A DNA stretch of 64,000 nucleotides from Clusia tigrina (Eukaryota > Arthropoda > Insecta > Diptera > Clusiidae), in assembly GCA_920105625.2 (NCBI GenBank), contig OV050030.1:79325400-79389399 (forward strand), given 5' to 3'. The translations under genes were made by a program, and so were the position numbers. Within the stretch, counting starts at the first letter, position 1. The number at the start of each line of letters is the position of its first letter. The notes beneath the pieces were generated by a model. It saw only the letters and a program-made list of their open reading frames with translations. It was not told where the DNA came from and ran no database searches. Below, in pieces: positions 11,506 to 23,640 of this stretch.

Positions 11506-12006
11506 CGTTGCAACAAGAGTGCCAATCAAAATTAGGAACAATCCAGCCAGATCTGGGCCTAATTCTAACTGGCCACGAGGATAAACTTAAAACTATTAAA
11601 TTGCTTAATAATAAGCAAACGTATATTTTTGATAAAAACGCAATAATGCACAATCGTGTTACAAGTAAGTAGTACAATAGCAGCACGTTGGACGTGGTGC
11701 AACAAGAAATGATATCTGTAATAACTATAGTAACTGTAACCAGCCTCATCGAAACGAGACGCGACGCAGCCCAAAGCAGACTTTAGTAGATAAACGTTTA
11801 ACTAATTGTAATATTGTGTGTACATTGGTTTTTTTCATTTCTTTTACCTTTTATAAGATAACAACAAATACAAAAAAAAGCTTTTATACGTATGTACATA
11901 TGTACATATCTTAATAGAATTCATAAGATTACATAAAAATGAACGAAAGCATAATAAAAAAAAACACAGAGTAGATTATTATTACAAAAAAAAAATGTAA
12001 AAAAAA
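11506..12006 (+). other. Gypsy leader region with an unexplained coding-like stretch
   Basis: Between the LTR and gag, codons 11,523-11,672 read without a stop and look protein-like (PDLGLILTGHEDKLKTIKLL), but there is no start Met and I cannot assign a family. It might be a displaced envelope piece or a leader ORF. The remainder is AT-rich with A-runs just before the gag ATG at 12,007. Confidence 0.35.
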
Positions 12007-12663
12007 TGAATGCAATAAATTCAAGTTGTATAAAAGCAATACAAGAATTTGATAGTTCGGATAAAAACCAATTAGCAGATTTCATAGATCAAATAGATAA
12101 TCTTTGGATAAGCTCTTCGAATTTTGAAGAAAGTATAAAAAAAGTATTGTTTGGTTTCATAAAAAATAAATAGGGTTAACGAGACCTGTCCTACATAATC
12201 CTATATTAACACATGGTGACACTAGTTACAATACATCGGAGGTAAATCGAAGAGCACTCCGTGTCTTCAAAGACAACTTACCTGAACCAACTAAAACCAT
12301 GATTTTCGCAATTAATCCAGGTAACCTAGACGATGCGTACAAAATCATAGAGGAAACTCGTCATCAAACTTACACTCTTTATGGTCCTATTAAAAAGAAT
12401 TGGTATAATAAACCTAATTTCAGAACCAACTTCAGCAATGACAGGCAAAATCATAACGAGCAAGTTCTACCTGAAGCACAATATCAGGAAATTAATAAAT
12501 ATCAATGTAACAAACCCAATCAAAATTCAAACAAAACTTTCAATAAGCATATGCCAACTAATATTACAAATTTTTTGCCATCGGCACAAAATACACGAAG
12601 TACACAACGAATGGACGTAGGTCAGGTTAATGCAAATTTTCATTTATGGGGGCCAGACACCTG
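12007..12663 (+). pseudogene. Gypsy gag (copy B), interrupted
   Basis: A first frame starts at the ATG 12,007 (MNAINSSCIKAIQEF) and stops near 12,170. The sequence then resumes around 12,245 with NRRALRVFKDNLPEP and a frame from 12,299 to 12,663 ending in an Asn/Gln-rich tail (NKYQCNKPNQNSNKTF). The pattern matches a 17.6/297-type Gag: structured N-terminal part, then a basic, Asn-rich tail without CCHC fingers. The gap and the stops make it non-functional. Confidence 0.7.
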
Positions 12664-13280
12664 AATAAAACCCTATATAAAAATTGAAACTAAAACTATA
12701 CCACTCTTGTTTATTATATATACTGGAGCAGAATTCAGTATCATTAATGAAAATGTTTGCCACCCAAGATGGAAACAGAAAGTTTCCATCAGCATTAAAG
12801 CTATGGGTAATGTATTTAATGTGAGGATAATGTATTTAATGCGAGCAAAATGTGTACCTTCCCTCATTTAAAGAGTTTCAGATAGAAAATTATTACTGTG
12901 AGTTCTTGGAATACAATTTTCATAACGAATTTGATGGGTTGATAGGTGGAAACATATTAAACGACCTAAATGCAGTAATTGATTACTCCCAAAAGAATTT
13001 TAAAATTAATGACATTATACTAGAAATGTTTATGGAAAAGCCTCACCAAATAACTACGCCTGAGACAAATACGAGCAATTTGATTCGCACGGATCATCTA
13101 GATTCCAAAACAAAGTATCTATTAGATTCAGTTGCTGAGAAATTTAAAGGCATTTTTTATAAAGAAGGAGATGATTTAACATTCACGATTAAGTTAAACA
13201 TAAAATTACAACTAAAAATGATATTCCGATTTATTCAAAGGCATGTAGATACCCTAAAGCACAAGAGAATAAATAAATAG
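12664..13280 (+). pseudogene. Gypsy protease remnant with catalytic Asp replaced by Tyr
   Basis: Retropepsin-type protease. The active-site box, normally D-T/S-G-A, reads Y-T-G-A at about 12,717-12,728 (FIIYTGAEFSIIN). The flap and second half follow in another frame from 12,852 (FDGLIGGNILNDLNAVIDY). The GGN-L-N motif is typical of gypsy proteases before RT. A duplicated ATGTATTTAATG patch near 12,808-12,842 adds to the disorder. A protease without this Asp cannot cleave. Confidence 0.75.
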
Positions 13281-13289
13281 GCAAATAGG

Positions 13290-13850
13290 TGATACTGAAA
13301 CAAGGAATAATTAGGCATTCCAATAGTCCTTATAATAGCTCAATATGGGTCGTCAAAAAAAAAAATAGACGGATCTAACAAGCTTAGTCCTTGATTATCG
13401 AAAATTAAATAAAGAAACTGTTGAAGATCGTTTTCCAATTCCGAGTATGGATGAAATATTCGATAAGTTAGGGGGTGTAAATTGTTTTCAACACTGGATC
13501 TTGCCAAAGGGTATTATCAAATAGAAATGAGCGAGGACGACCTTTACAAAACAGCATTTTCTACAGCTAACGGGCAATATGAGTTTCTTAGAATGTCATT
13601 TGGACTTCGTAATGCGCCATCTACATTTCAAAGGCTTATGAACAACCTACTCAGCCCCTACATAGGTCGCATTTGGTTAGTGTACATGGATGAGATTCTC
13701 ATTTTTTTTAAAAATATTGAAGAACATGTCGAGCATCTTACCACGATTTTGAGTCGTCTCATGAAGGCAAACCTGAAACTTCAACTTGACAAATTTGAAT
13801 TTGTTAAATGTGAGGTAGAAGTTCTCGGACACATAAGGACTGAAGCCTAA
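13290..13850 (+). pseudogene. Gypsy reverse transcriptase (copy B), YMDE in the active site
   Basis: The N-terminal fingers (about 13,300-13,480) are present but cross several stops and A-run frameshifts. From 13,482 the frame reads [15 protein letters not shown], then FGLRNAPSTFQRLM, then the catalytic box VYMDEILIF at about 13,681. The normal YxDD is changed at its second Asp to Glu. The thumb and connection continue out of frame to about 14,000. The enzyme is expected to be inactive. Confidence 0.8.
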
Positions 13851-14079
13851 CCAAAATAAATTTACCAACAAATCAGCAACAAATTAAAAGTTTTTTATGG
13901 TTAACTGGTTATCTAAGGCGTTACATCAGAGATTATTCTAATATTGCAAAAAACTTAATAAAATATCTTTAAAAAAATACAAGAGTAAACGTTAAGGACT
14001 CAGATTATATAGAAGAGTTTGAAAAATTAAAATAACTCATTAAAAACGATCCAATTGTTATATAACCCAATTTTGAGAA

Positions 14080-14760
14080 AAAAAATTTACGTTTGTTACG
14101 GATGCTAGTAACTACGCACTAGGAGCAGTCCTCATGCAAGAGGATAGAGTTATTTGCTATGGAAGCTGTATATTAAAAACTCATGAGCTTAACTATAGCA
14201 CGATTGAAAAGGAGCTCTTAGAGATTGTCTGGGCTACAAAACATTTTAAGTACCATCTATATGGGAGAAAATTTTTAATTAAGACCGATCACCAACCCTT
14301 AGTGTGGCTGAATAATCTAAAAGAGCCAAATTTAAAACTGCAAAGGTGGAAAATTCAGTTGAAAGAATTTAATTTCGATTTAATTTTCATAAAAGGTCAA
14401 GAAAATGCTTTAGTAGACGGACTTAGCAGAATTGTAGAGAATGATACTGAAGACAACGAGAGAACATATACAGACAAAACTATAAATATTGAAAACACGG
14501 ACATCTTTGCTATACAGGCGGATAATAATTTGCAAGTCGGAAAATATAACTTAGAAGAAGAGATTGACTTATCAGCAGACTTAATTCAATTGTTCACAAA
14601 TCATTGGAACGACTTAGAAGCAGTTCACAGCGCAGAATTCGATGACATTGACTTTATAAAAATTACTGAAAAAGCACTCAATTTATTTAAGACACAATTG
14701 GTTGTAAAAGAATCAGATAAAGAATTAAGAACCACCAAATATTGTATCAAAATAAAATAA
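14080..14760 (+). pseudogene. Gypsy RNase H and tether region (copy B)
   Basis: The frame carries FVTDASNYALGAVL (out of frame before 14,134), then STIEKELLEIVWATKHF and IKTDHQPLVWL. The RNase H catalytic Asp residues in TDAS and TDH are kept. A C-terminal extension rich in Asp/Glu (14,450-14,760) links to the integrase. This domain would degrade the RNA strand during cDNA synthesis. It is the longest undisturbed piece of copy B. Confidence 0.8.
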
Positions 14761-15002
14761 GATACATAGTAGAAACGAATGGAGATGTTACAAATATTTT
14801 AAAATTCATGCAAGATATATTACCAGAAAAAGGTCTAATTATGGTTTTTTGTGCTAATGTAAAATTATATCGTAAGTTTCAAGAATGCTATAGACAATAT
14901 TTTGTTAAGAATAATAACTTAAAAGTGCTTAAGGCATATTTATTGTTAATTGATGTTACTGATAAAGAAAAAAGTTTAAAATTATTGAAAGAGAACATTT
15001 GA
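14742..15002 (+). pseudogene. Gypsy Pol linker between RNase H and integrase
   Basis: An 86-residue frame (MYQNKIRYIVETNGD...) overlaps the previous frame by 19 bases. It fits the spacer between RNase H and integrase in 17.6-type Pol. It ends at a stop a few codons before the integrase HHCC motif; a one-base shift there restores homology to copy A. No catalytic motif is expected in it. Confidence 0.55.
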
Positions 15003-15866
15003 AGAATAACCATAGAGGTATAACCGAAAACTTCTCTGAAATAAAAAAATTCTACTATTGTCCAAGCTTACAAAAAGAGATCCATAATTATATAAATAAT
15101 TGTAATATTTGTAACCTTGCTAAATATGATCGTAATCCTATTAAATACAACTTAAATATCACCGATACATCAACAAAACATAACGAAATGATTTATGTCG
15201 ATATTTGGTACCCCCAAAGAAACATTATGTATCTTAGCTCCATTGACAACTTATCCAAATACGCTACTGTGCATTATTTAAAAGATCGGTCTTGGATATC
15301 ATTGTTAAGAGCATTAAAAGATAGAATACAACACCTAGGAAAGCCAAATCTAATAATCACAGATAATGAATTTGACATATTAACAACAAAACAACTTTTA
15401 TCGGATAACGATATACAAGAACACTTTACAACACCATATAAGCAAATTGGAAACTCAGACGTTAAAACATTACTTTTAACATTAAACGAACATATAAGAC
15501 TTTTCAATGCCGATCCAAAGTATGAGGACACAATTAATACCAAAGTATTATAATAATACAATCCACACCAGTACAAACCAAGAGATTTCTTAATAATGCA
15601 CTTAGTAACGAAGAATTATTAAATTGTCAGATATATTAAAGGTCAACAAAAAAAAACGACAACAAAAAGAAAATAATGTCGATAAAATTGATTTTGCGAA
15701 TGAGTATGTAGAAAATTATAAAATTGGCAAGTCACATCCTAAATATAAACTAATCAAAGATTTTAGCCAAGAAGGAAACTACTTAGTGTCAAACGATAAG
15801 ACACCAAAGAAAATATACAAAGATCAAGTGAAAAGAAAATACAAATTTCAGACTAAGAGCAAATAA
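14999..15866 (+). pseudogene. Gypsy integrase (copy B), catalytic Glu replaced by Lys
   Basis: The frame 14,999-15,553 is nearly identical to copy A at 10,355-10,904. It keeps the HHCC finger and both Asp (IYVDIW, IITDNEFD), but GNSDVE of copy A reads GNSDVK here (GAA to AAA at about 15,463). The core lacks its third catalytic residue. The C-terminal domain continues in another frame to 15,866, just before the polypurine tract. Confidence 0.85.
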
Positions 15867-16001
15867 GACATTCAAAGAAAAATAAATAATTACTTCTACA
15901 ATTATTGTTGAAACTTGAAGTGGGGGAGTCATATAGTCAAAGACATATACCCTCTTTCACTCGCACCTTCAGACTTAGGCTAAGTACTCATAAGTTTAAT
16001 A

Positions 16002-16005
<4 letters not shown>

Positions 16006-16095
<90 letters not shown>
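16006..16095. repeat. (TA)n microsatellite, 90 bp
   Basis: An uninterrupted TA tract except for one TG at about 16,078. It replaces the rest of the copy B 3' LTR and abuts the next element. Confidence 0.95.
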
Positions 16096-16120
16096 GGGGC
16101 TGCCGCCCCAAATGCTGGGG
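16096..16120. other. Two mutually exclusive GC hairpins
   Basis: GGGGC-TGCC-GCCCC (16,096-16,109) is a perfect 5-bp stem. CCCC-AAATGCT-GGGG (16,106-16,120) is an alternative 4-bp stem sharing the C-run. GC-rich boxes like these occur in LTRs of BEL/Pao elements, and the BEL integrase remnant begins about 230 bp further on, so this may be its LTR. Confidence 0.5.
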
Positions 16121-16740
16121 CATAATGACGAAATGTGAAGTAGTGTTTCAAAAGAAAATATGAATGGAAACTTATGTGTAGGAACTGAAAGTCGCAGTGG
16201 AATATTGATGAAAGAAAGTATGCTAAGTGCTATTTAGCGTTTGACTATTACCTTAATTTAATTTTATTTTCTTGACTGTATGAGGGTATCGGAAAGAAGC
16301 AAATCTTTGATATTGAGCGTTTATAGGTGCCATGTTGTGTACTCAGACTAAGTTTTCCAGTCCAAGATTTAGTTCGAGGACGCGAGCCATTATCCACTCA
16401 TTAGGCAGCAGCATATCATCTTCTACGATAACTAGATCGTTCAGCTTTAGGTTCGGTTTTCGCAGACACCATTTTGGTCATGTTTGAAGGTGTGAGAACC
16501 AGTCAAAGTCCACTGCTTCCAGAATTGCTGCAGCGTTCGCTGTGTTTGAATCAACTGTGAGCTTGACGATAAATTTAGCAGCTGGTGCTGCTGCCGGTGG
16601 TGAAAGCAATGAGTCACGAACAAGGAAATGCCCGGGCGTAAGCACCATTAAGTCTTCCAGATCTGACCTTAAAGGGCACAGTGGGCTGGAGGTTAAACAA
16701 TAATCGATGGTTCTCAGAGAAGAAGAGTTGAGAGTGCTTC

Positions 16741-17540
16741 CTAAGTGTGTCGTGTACCACTCGTGCCTATTTTTAGGTGGTATTTAACGGATATGACATT
16801 AGCCTCCCACAAACCACCAAAGTTTGGAGAGTGCGGAGAATTAAATTGCCATTGAATGCCCTGGCATGAAAGATTTTGCACAATTTCTTGTTCTATAGTT
16901 TCAGCGAATTCCCGTTGATTTACTTGTAGTACCTTTTCAGAGCCTATTAAATTTTTCCGCAATTGCTATAAATGTCCTTGCAGATACCTCGGCGTCCAAT
17001 GAACCTTTGAAGAGCCGACAATAAGTTTTCCGATGACATTCCTGTAACAGCTCCAGATGAATGCATTTGGTCGCTAAATAGATGAAGTTAGTGATATAAT
17101 CTTTGTATGTCGTGTTCCCACGGAATCTGGAAGATTGCTAAGAACGGACGCTTTGGTGGATTAACTCGATGGATTGGGTCACCCATTAAGCTGATAAACC
17201 ACCTTTGGTGTGTTGCGAAATCATTTTATGCATTTGTATGCCTTGTGTTCACAATCCCAAGCTGTTGTAGAAGGTATGCTAGGGTTAATTGTGCACCGCC
17301 ATGTAATGTAGTTGCATAAGCATTTTCAAAGACCAGGCTACTAAAATGATGACTATTCGGTAAGATGATTGGGTGTTTCTGATTAAAGGGTAGATTTGAA
17401 CTTTGAATTTGACCGCGTACTCGCAGAATGTGTTGGTCGTCAAAAAAAGAAGTTAAGGTTGTCAATTTACTACCGGTTGGAAGTGGCTTCTCATTTCGAA
17501 CGCAGTCAATTTTTTTGGGAAATTCTTCCTGTTGCGACAA
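16741..17540 (-). pseudogene. BEL/Pao integrase remnant
   Basis: The frame 17,540-17,226 shows the upstream strand HILRVRGQIQSSNLPF and the finger region. The frame 16,962-16,741 shows QGIQWQFNSPHSPNFGGLWEA, where the Glu of WE is the likely third catalytic residue, followed by VKYHLK. The middle of the core, about 17,200-16,970, is poorly readable. Function in the family is cDNA insertion. Confidence 0.75.
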
Positions 17541-17599
17541 TTTTAGCTAATCTCTGTTTTAACTCCATTACCTCTAGAGGCCCACACAAACGAGACTGG

Positions 17600-18370
17600 C
17601 CTTGTGCATGGCAGTGAACGAAAAATGTATGCGCAGACGCATAACGTTTAGTTCAGCGAAGAGTACTGTAAAATTGCAGTCTTGGCAAATTAAAAAATGT
17701 AGTTGCAACTGCTTGATTTTGATTTCATCTGCTTCTTTGTTGACAAGTAATTGGAACAGCCCAACATAGTTTAAATGTTGATAAACTGACTGGTTTTAGT
17801 CGGCTGGATTTTGTATCGATATAACCCCACTGGGATGGAGTGGATGCTCGTAAAATCTTACCAACTAGATTTCCCACCCATGTCTGCCATCGGCTAAGAT
17901 CACCATTTAACCAATAAAATACAATTGTGGAATCTGTCCAATAGTATACTTCAAATCGTTTTTGGTACTAAAAATGATCGCTTGGTGCATTTAATCAATT
18001 CTGTTGCCAGAATTGCTCCACACAACTCGGCCCGTGGAATAGTATGAGGTTTTGCTGGAGTGACTCTAGTTTTTGCGATTAGTAGATTGTTCTAGACTCC
18101 ACAATCAATACATTTCAGGCGTAGGTAAACTTATACTGCATACGCAGACGACGATTCATCGCAAAAGGCGTGAAGTTGTAGAGATTCAACATATGTTGGT
18201 TCATATTTCAGCCATCTTGAACCGTGATGCATTGCAAGCCTTTAAAAATGCCATCGGTGGAATGTTGCCATCGGTGAATCAAATCCGTGGGCAGCAATTC
18301 AAATGTCCTAAAGATGTACACGTATCATCGTCACGTTGTAATTTTTGCGACCACACCGATTTGAGGATTA
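17600..18370 (-). pseudogene. BEL/Pao RNase H region
   Basis: On the minus strand, short stretches such as LQLHAFCDESSSAYAV, TPAKPHTIPRAELCGA and YYWTDSTIVLYWL match the conserved BEL/Pao RNase H order. They are separated by stops. An antisense plus-strand frame of 100 codons over 18,073-18,375 is a shadow of this region. Confidence 0.7.
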
Positions 18371-18371
18371 T

Positions 18372-18840
18372 TTAATTAAGTGAATCGAAGATACATTCTT
18401 TAGTCGAAGACATTGACCGTTTTGAAGCTGAAAAATCAATTTCGGTATTGATCCTAAATTGGAAAACACCCTTATTGGTTAGCCAACACAAACCGATTGT
18501 TTTTACAATAACACTACTATTCAATTCTAATAGACTGCTTTTTGACATATATTCATTTGGAATACCGTCGAGAAAGGCGGATGAATTACTGCTCCGTTTT
18601 CGAAGCTCCATACCTACTGAGCGTAGAGCAAGGATTTCTTGTTTGCGAATTGTCTCAATCGAATAACTACCAGAGAGTACGTTATCTACATAAATTTAAT
18701 TTTTGAGAACAGGTGCTGCGAGCGGATACGATGCCTTTTCGTATTGCAGTATAGGGAGCTGATACCGTTCGGAACGTTCCTTTGCTGCGTTTGGTGTCAC
18801 CTTAGAGTACTGAAGCGGTGTTGTTGCTTCCTTTTATATT
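18372..18840 (-). pseudogene. BEL/Pao reverse transcriptase fragment, YVDN active site
   Basis: The frame 18,611-18,372 carries the palm-to-thumb segment (KTIGLCWLTNKGVFQF, then SKRSMSST). Immediately upstream, at about 18,675-18,690, the catalytic box reads IYVDNVLSG, where BEL RTs normally have YVDD. The preceding KASYPLAAPVLKN is the usual lead-in, with a stop before the box. The enzyme cannot be active. Confidence 0.75.
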
Positions 18841-18949
18841 CATATGCACATATGTATACTCGTATTTGTCACAAGAAATACAATTACTACAATTATTTTG
18901 CACAATTTTTATTGTTAACACCTGATTAGGATGCTACTTCCTGAAGTAA

Positions 18950-19286
18950 CTCACTGGATGCCGCATCTAATCCGTCTCTTTTAGTTCATATCCAGGTATA
19001 ATGCAGAAGCAACCATCTAGTCTAGATGAAGCTCATATTCAACTACCAACGCAATGATCAACGGATGATAGCGTACCTAACTACCGAAAAATGTTTCGTT
19101 GTAGTCCATACTTTGTTGTTGGTTACAGCATTTTGTCACTAAGCGGTATTTAAAATGCTCAATTTCGCCATCCTTATTTATTTTTATGTTGAAACCCCAA
19201 CAACATTCAATTGCTTTATACACTTTTGGGAGCTCGACTAGAAACAAAGTTTTATTTTTAACTAGTGCTTTGTACTCCTCCTCCAT
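18950..19286 (-). pseudogene. Copia RT N-terminal fragment
   Basis: MEEEYKALVKNKT...LVELPK is the classic start of copia RT, followed by the KYRLVTKC strand and YNETFF. Homology continues out of frame to about 18,950 (VEYELHLDQM-like). The catalytic YxDD box is not reached, so the piece is truncated. Confidence 0.8.
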
Positions 19287-19429
19287 TGATGCCGTACATT
19301 CTGGATATCTTTCACCAAGCTTCGGGTGGCGTCTCTGGTACAGCGATATTTTGTTGTTTTACTCACTCCGTTGTAATGTTTTTTCAGACGTCCTGGTTTA
19401 CCCGTGTTTCTTAGTCTTGTAGAGAATGA

Positions 19430-19720
19430 TGGCTGGTGAATCCAATATACTGAAATGTGAAACTAAGGGCGTTCTCTTATACAATATCTCAAATGGTATT
19501 TTATCGATTAAAATCTGCGGTCGTGATGCCTTCCACCCATATCCTTCGTCCAATCCCAAGCTAACTCAATGCCATTTTGTTGGGGTGTATACGACACACT
19601 TGATGCCTTTTTCTGCTAAATAATTACACCGGGCTCAAATACTCACAGCCATTATCGCCGCGAGCAATTCGATTTTCCTTTCGGTTTCTTGCTCCACACT
19701 TAAATGATTTAAATTTTGCG
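19430..19720 (-). pseudogene. Copia integrase fragment
   Basis: Degenerate stretches read RGDNGCEYLS and, in another frame, VYTPQQNGIE. These are the second Asp region and the TPQQNG motif next to the catalytic Glu in copia integrases. Stops lie between them. Confidence 0.65.
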
Positions 19721-19927
19721 AAAACATCAAAACCATATATGTATGTATCGATGCTTATCATATATGAATGTGACGAAGTACTAATAATCCGAAAACGAGT
19801 CTTTATTCATAAGGCCACACAGATCACAATGAATAATTTTAAGAAGAATATCCGTCCGACTTTCTGATAATATATATGTTTTCACGAAAATTTTACTGTG
19901 ATTACATTTACAATCTTTATCTATCAT

Positions 19928-20440
19928 TTATAGAAAACTTCGCACTATCTTCCTATTTACCATTTCTTTGAGAGCACCAAAATTCATATGCCCACCCCGA
20001 TTCTGCCATTTCAGTATATCGTCTCCTTTATCTATTACGAAATTGCATTTGTTATTGTTGTTGTGTATGTCACTTTCAAATGTATAAAGTCCATATTTTC
20101 TTTCTGCTTTTAGGACAAATTTACTGCTTTTATGTATTATAATCGCTTCTGAATCGGAGAATTTAACCGTGCTTATATTAGCAGTAACGCGAGCTGATTG
20201 ACACAAATTTGCTGGGACGCACAATACATTGTCTGTTTCGCGACTTTGATTCGTATTTCACCGCGACCGCCCGCCTGTAACGTTTTATTGTCAGCAAGCC
20301 ACACCATTTAGGCAAGTACAGACATAGACGTAAAAATTTTCTGTCACATCATATACTCGTATGTATCGTTGCCCCATTGTCCTGTACACCATCAGCTGCG
20401 AGTTAAGAATCACGGCATCTTCTAAAACTGATAATCGTTA
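19928..20440 (-). pseudogene. Copia protease tail and Gag-pre-integrase domain
   Basis: The frame 20,224-19,928 ends with WQNRGGHMNFGALKEMV, which is the copia Gag-pre-integrase signature (normally W-H-R-R-L-G-H). Upstream, GRGEIRIKV and a tract reading VWLADNKTLQ in a shifted frame mark the protease C-terminal half. The protease active-site region (about 20,400) is too degraded to read. Confidence 0.7.
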
Positions 20441-20487
20441 TCCTTTATTTTATATACGAGTATACACATTCATATACATAAACATAA

Positions 20488-20495
20488 ATATATAC

Positions 20496-20590
<95 letters not shown>

Positions 20591-20591
20591 A
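20488..20591. repeat. (TA)n microsatellite, about 100 bp
   Basis: An imperfect TA tract with CA and GA interruptions at both edges and a TG near 20,578. It lies just upstream (plus sense) of the larger tract. Confidence 0.95.
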
Positions 20592-20667
20592 AGATATACA
20601 TATATATTTACAGTTGGTTGCTATCACATATATTTAACAAATTAAAATATATTTGAATTCGGAAATA

Positions 20668-21877
<1,210 letters not shown>

Positions 21878-21896
21878 TGGAGGCCCCGGCGAGATT
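21878..21896 (+). promoter_or_regulatory. Candidate tRNA primer-binding site of the BEL element
   Basis: TGGAGGCCCCGGCGAGATT starts with the TGG that pairs with a tRNA CCA end and ends in the CGAGATT phrase seen at BEL-type primer sites. It lies 96 bp upstream of the gag ATG. Confidence 0.6.
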
Positions 21897-21991
21897 CTGA
21901 AGGAAGACAACCAGAAGTACCTCCAGAAGGATATCCAGTGATATCATAACTCAGCCAGAGTTTAAACGTTAAATCACCTTTAACATTCAGC

Positions 21992-23640
21992 ATGGCGCAT
22001 CACCAAGAAACAATTGAGCAGTTGGACAAGTTGACCAGGGCACAGTGTAAAGTGGGCTCGGCAATAGAGCAACTGGTGCGGAACTTTAACAAGGATCGAC
22101 AAGACCGTAAAACCATCGAATATGCCAGTAAACGCATGAAGACTCTGAAGGAGGCATGGTCTACGTTCGAACATCAACATCATCTCGTACTCGAGCTAGA
22201 CGAAGCTAATCATGAGTACTGCAAACAGGATTATAGAGGCAACGTAGCAAACCTATACGACTGGCGGTTTACCAAATTACAGCACATCGTCAATGAGGAA
22301 GGAGAGAAGCGTAAAACGCCAGTGCAACTTGAAGTTCCCTTCCACGTCCATCAAGGAGGCTCTAACCGCAAGGACAGCACACCGCGGACCAGCCATCAGG
22401 AAGGCGATGGACTCATAGCCCTAGTACGGCAGCAAAAGGCGTTGGTGCGTGCAATTTCTCGAGTCATTGGAGATGTGCAGTCGGAAACTGATCAGTCACA
22501 TCCACCAGTGTACTATGATATCAAAACGAAATTATTGACACGTTACCACGATAATCTGGTGCAAAATAACCAATGGATATGGCAACGAACAAACCTGGCG
22601 GAAATTGATGGTTATGATGTGGACAAATTCTACGAGACCGAAGATGCGCTTCAAAACGTACTCATTAAGTTACGACAACATATTCCAGTCAGTACACCGA
22701 TCAACTACACGCCAATCCACACCATACCACAGGCATTAAATGTGCATTTGCCTAAAGTTACCTTGCCAGTTTTTGACGGTAGCTATTCAACATGGATACC
22801 ATTTCGCGATTTTTATGTTAAGATGATACATACTCAGCCAATAAGCAACACACAAAAATGTTTTACTTGGCTGCCAACGTAACCAGAGAAGCTGAAGCAC
22901 TTATCGGTCACTTGCCAGCATGCGAGGAACACTATGACGCAGCCTGGCATATCTTGTGCGATAGGTTTAACAATAAACGCAAATTGGTTAAAACTATCTA
23001 TAGCAAGTCGTTTAATATAAAGAATGCTAGCAGTGAAATGGGCTCAACGCTTAAAACTTTACACGATGCAGCCAAGGAATGCATTTACGCGTTAAAAAGC
23101 CAAGGAGTTCCCGTAGATAGCTTCCACACAATTTTGGAGTATCTTTTATTGCAGAAGTTAGATAAAACGTCAAGATCCGAGTATGTACTGACGCTAGATC
23201 AGCCTCAGGAGTTCCAACCCATTGACCGCCTATTGAAATTCTTAGAAAAACGTTTTCAATCATGGGAAGACCGAGAACCACAACACAAAATTATCAACAA
23301 TAAATCTACAAACGTGAAGTATCATTCAACGCTCTTGTCAGCAACCAAGGCCGCAACGGGCTGCCTCGTATGCAAAGGCAATCACCAACTTTTTGCATGC
23401 GCACAATTCTTGGCAAAAACGCCGCATCAGCGTTTTGATATAATTAAACAACAGAAGTTATGTGCGAATTGTATGAAAAATTGTCATACATCGAAAACTT
23501 GTTCAATGAGAGGATGCACTAAATGCAACAAGAAGCACAACTCATTAGTGCATTTTGATCAACAGCTACCTAAGAGCCCATCAAATATCTCGGGTCAATC
23601 CAGTCAAGGGTCATCGCAGACACTCACAACGGCCTTCATG
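21992..23640 (+). pseudogene. BEL/Pao gag with zinc knuckles, frameshifted
   Basis: Gag starts at the ATG 21,992 (MAHHQETIEQLDKLT), with a predicted helical N-terminal half. At about 22,860 the frame 21,992-22,882 is lost and the frame starting at 22,858 takes over (FYLAANVTREAEALIGHL); a 1-base shift in an A/T run explains it. The C-terminal part holds Cys/His knuckles CLVCKGNHQLFAC and CANCMKNCHTSKTC, then CTKCNKKHNSLVH. These bind the genomic RNA in the particle. The knuckle region then runs in frame into RT, with the protease missing. Confidence 0.85.

Larger units (their letters stand above)
11317..16000 (+). mobile_element. 17.6-like gypsy element, copy B (LTR-gag-pol-partial LTR)
   Basis: Order on the plus strand: LTR (about 11,317-11,505), leader, gag (12,007-12,663), protease (about 12,690-13,050), RT (13,300-13,850), RNase H (14,090-14,760), integrase (15,004-15,866), polypurine tract and the first ~70 bp of the 3' LTR. 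The 3' LTR is cut by a (TA)n tract at 16,006. Every enzyme domain has a frame break and three have a catalytic substitution. Confidence 0.8.
16345..18840 (-). mobile_element. BEL/Pao retrotransposon remnant (RT to integrase)
   Basis: On the minus strand the order is RT (18,840-18,372), RNase H (about 18,370-17,600), integrase finger (17,540-17,226) and integrase core tail (16,962-16,741). Gag and protease are missing. The RT motif order and the integrase signature FGGLWEA are BEL/Pao-type. A probable LTR fragment lies at 16,096-16,330. Stops and shifts occur throughout. Confidence 0.8.
18950..20440 (-). mobile_element. Copia retrotransposon remnant
   Basis: Minus-strand order: protease C-terminus (about 20,440-20,225), Gag-pre-integrase domain (20,224-19,928), integrase (about 19,720-19,430), RT (19,286-18,950). 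This is the Ty1/copia order, with integrase before RT, which separates it from the surrounding gypsy and BEL elements. No LTR is seen; (TA)n tracts border it on the right. Confidence 0.8.

Noticed and set aside
18073..18375. 100-codon plus ORF
   Set aside because: Antisense to BEL RNase H, whose minus-strand motifs are recognisable.
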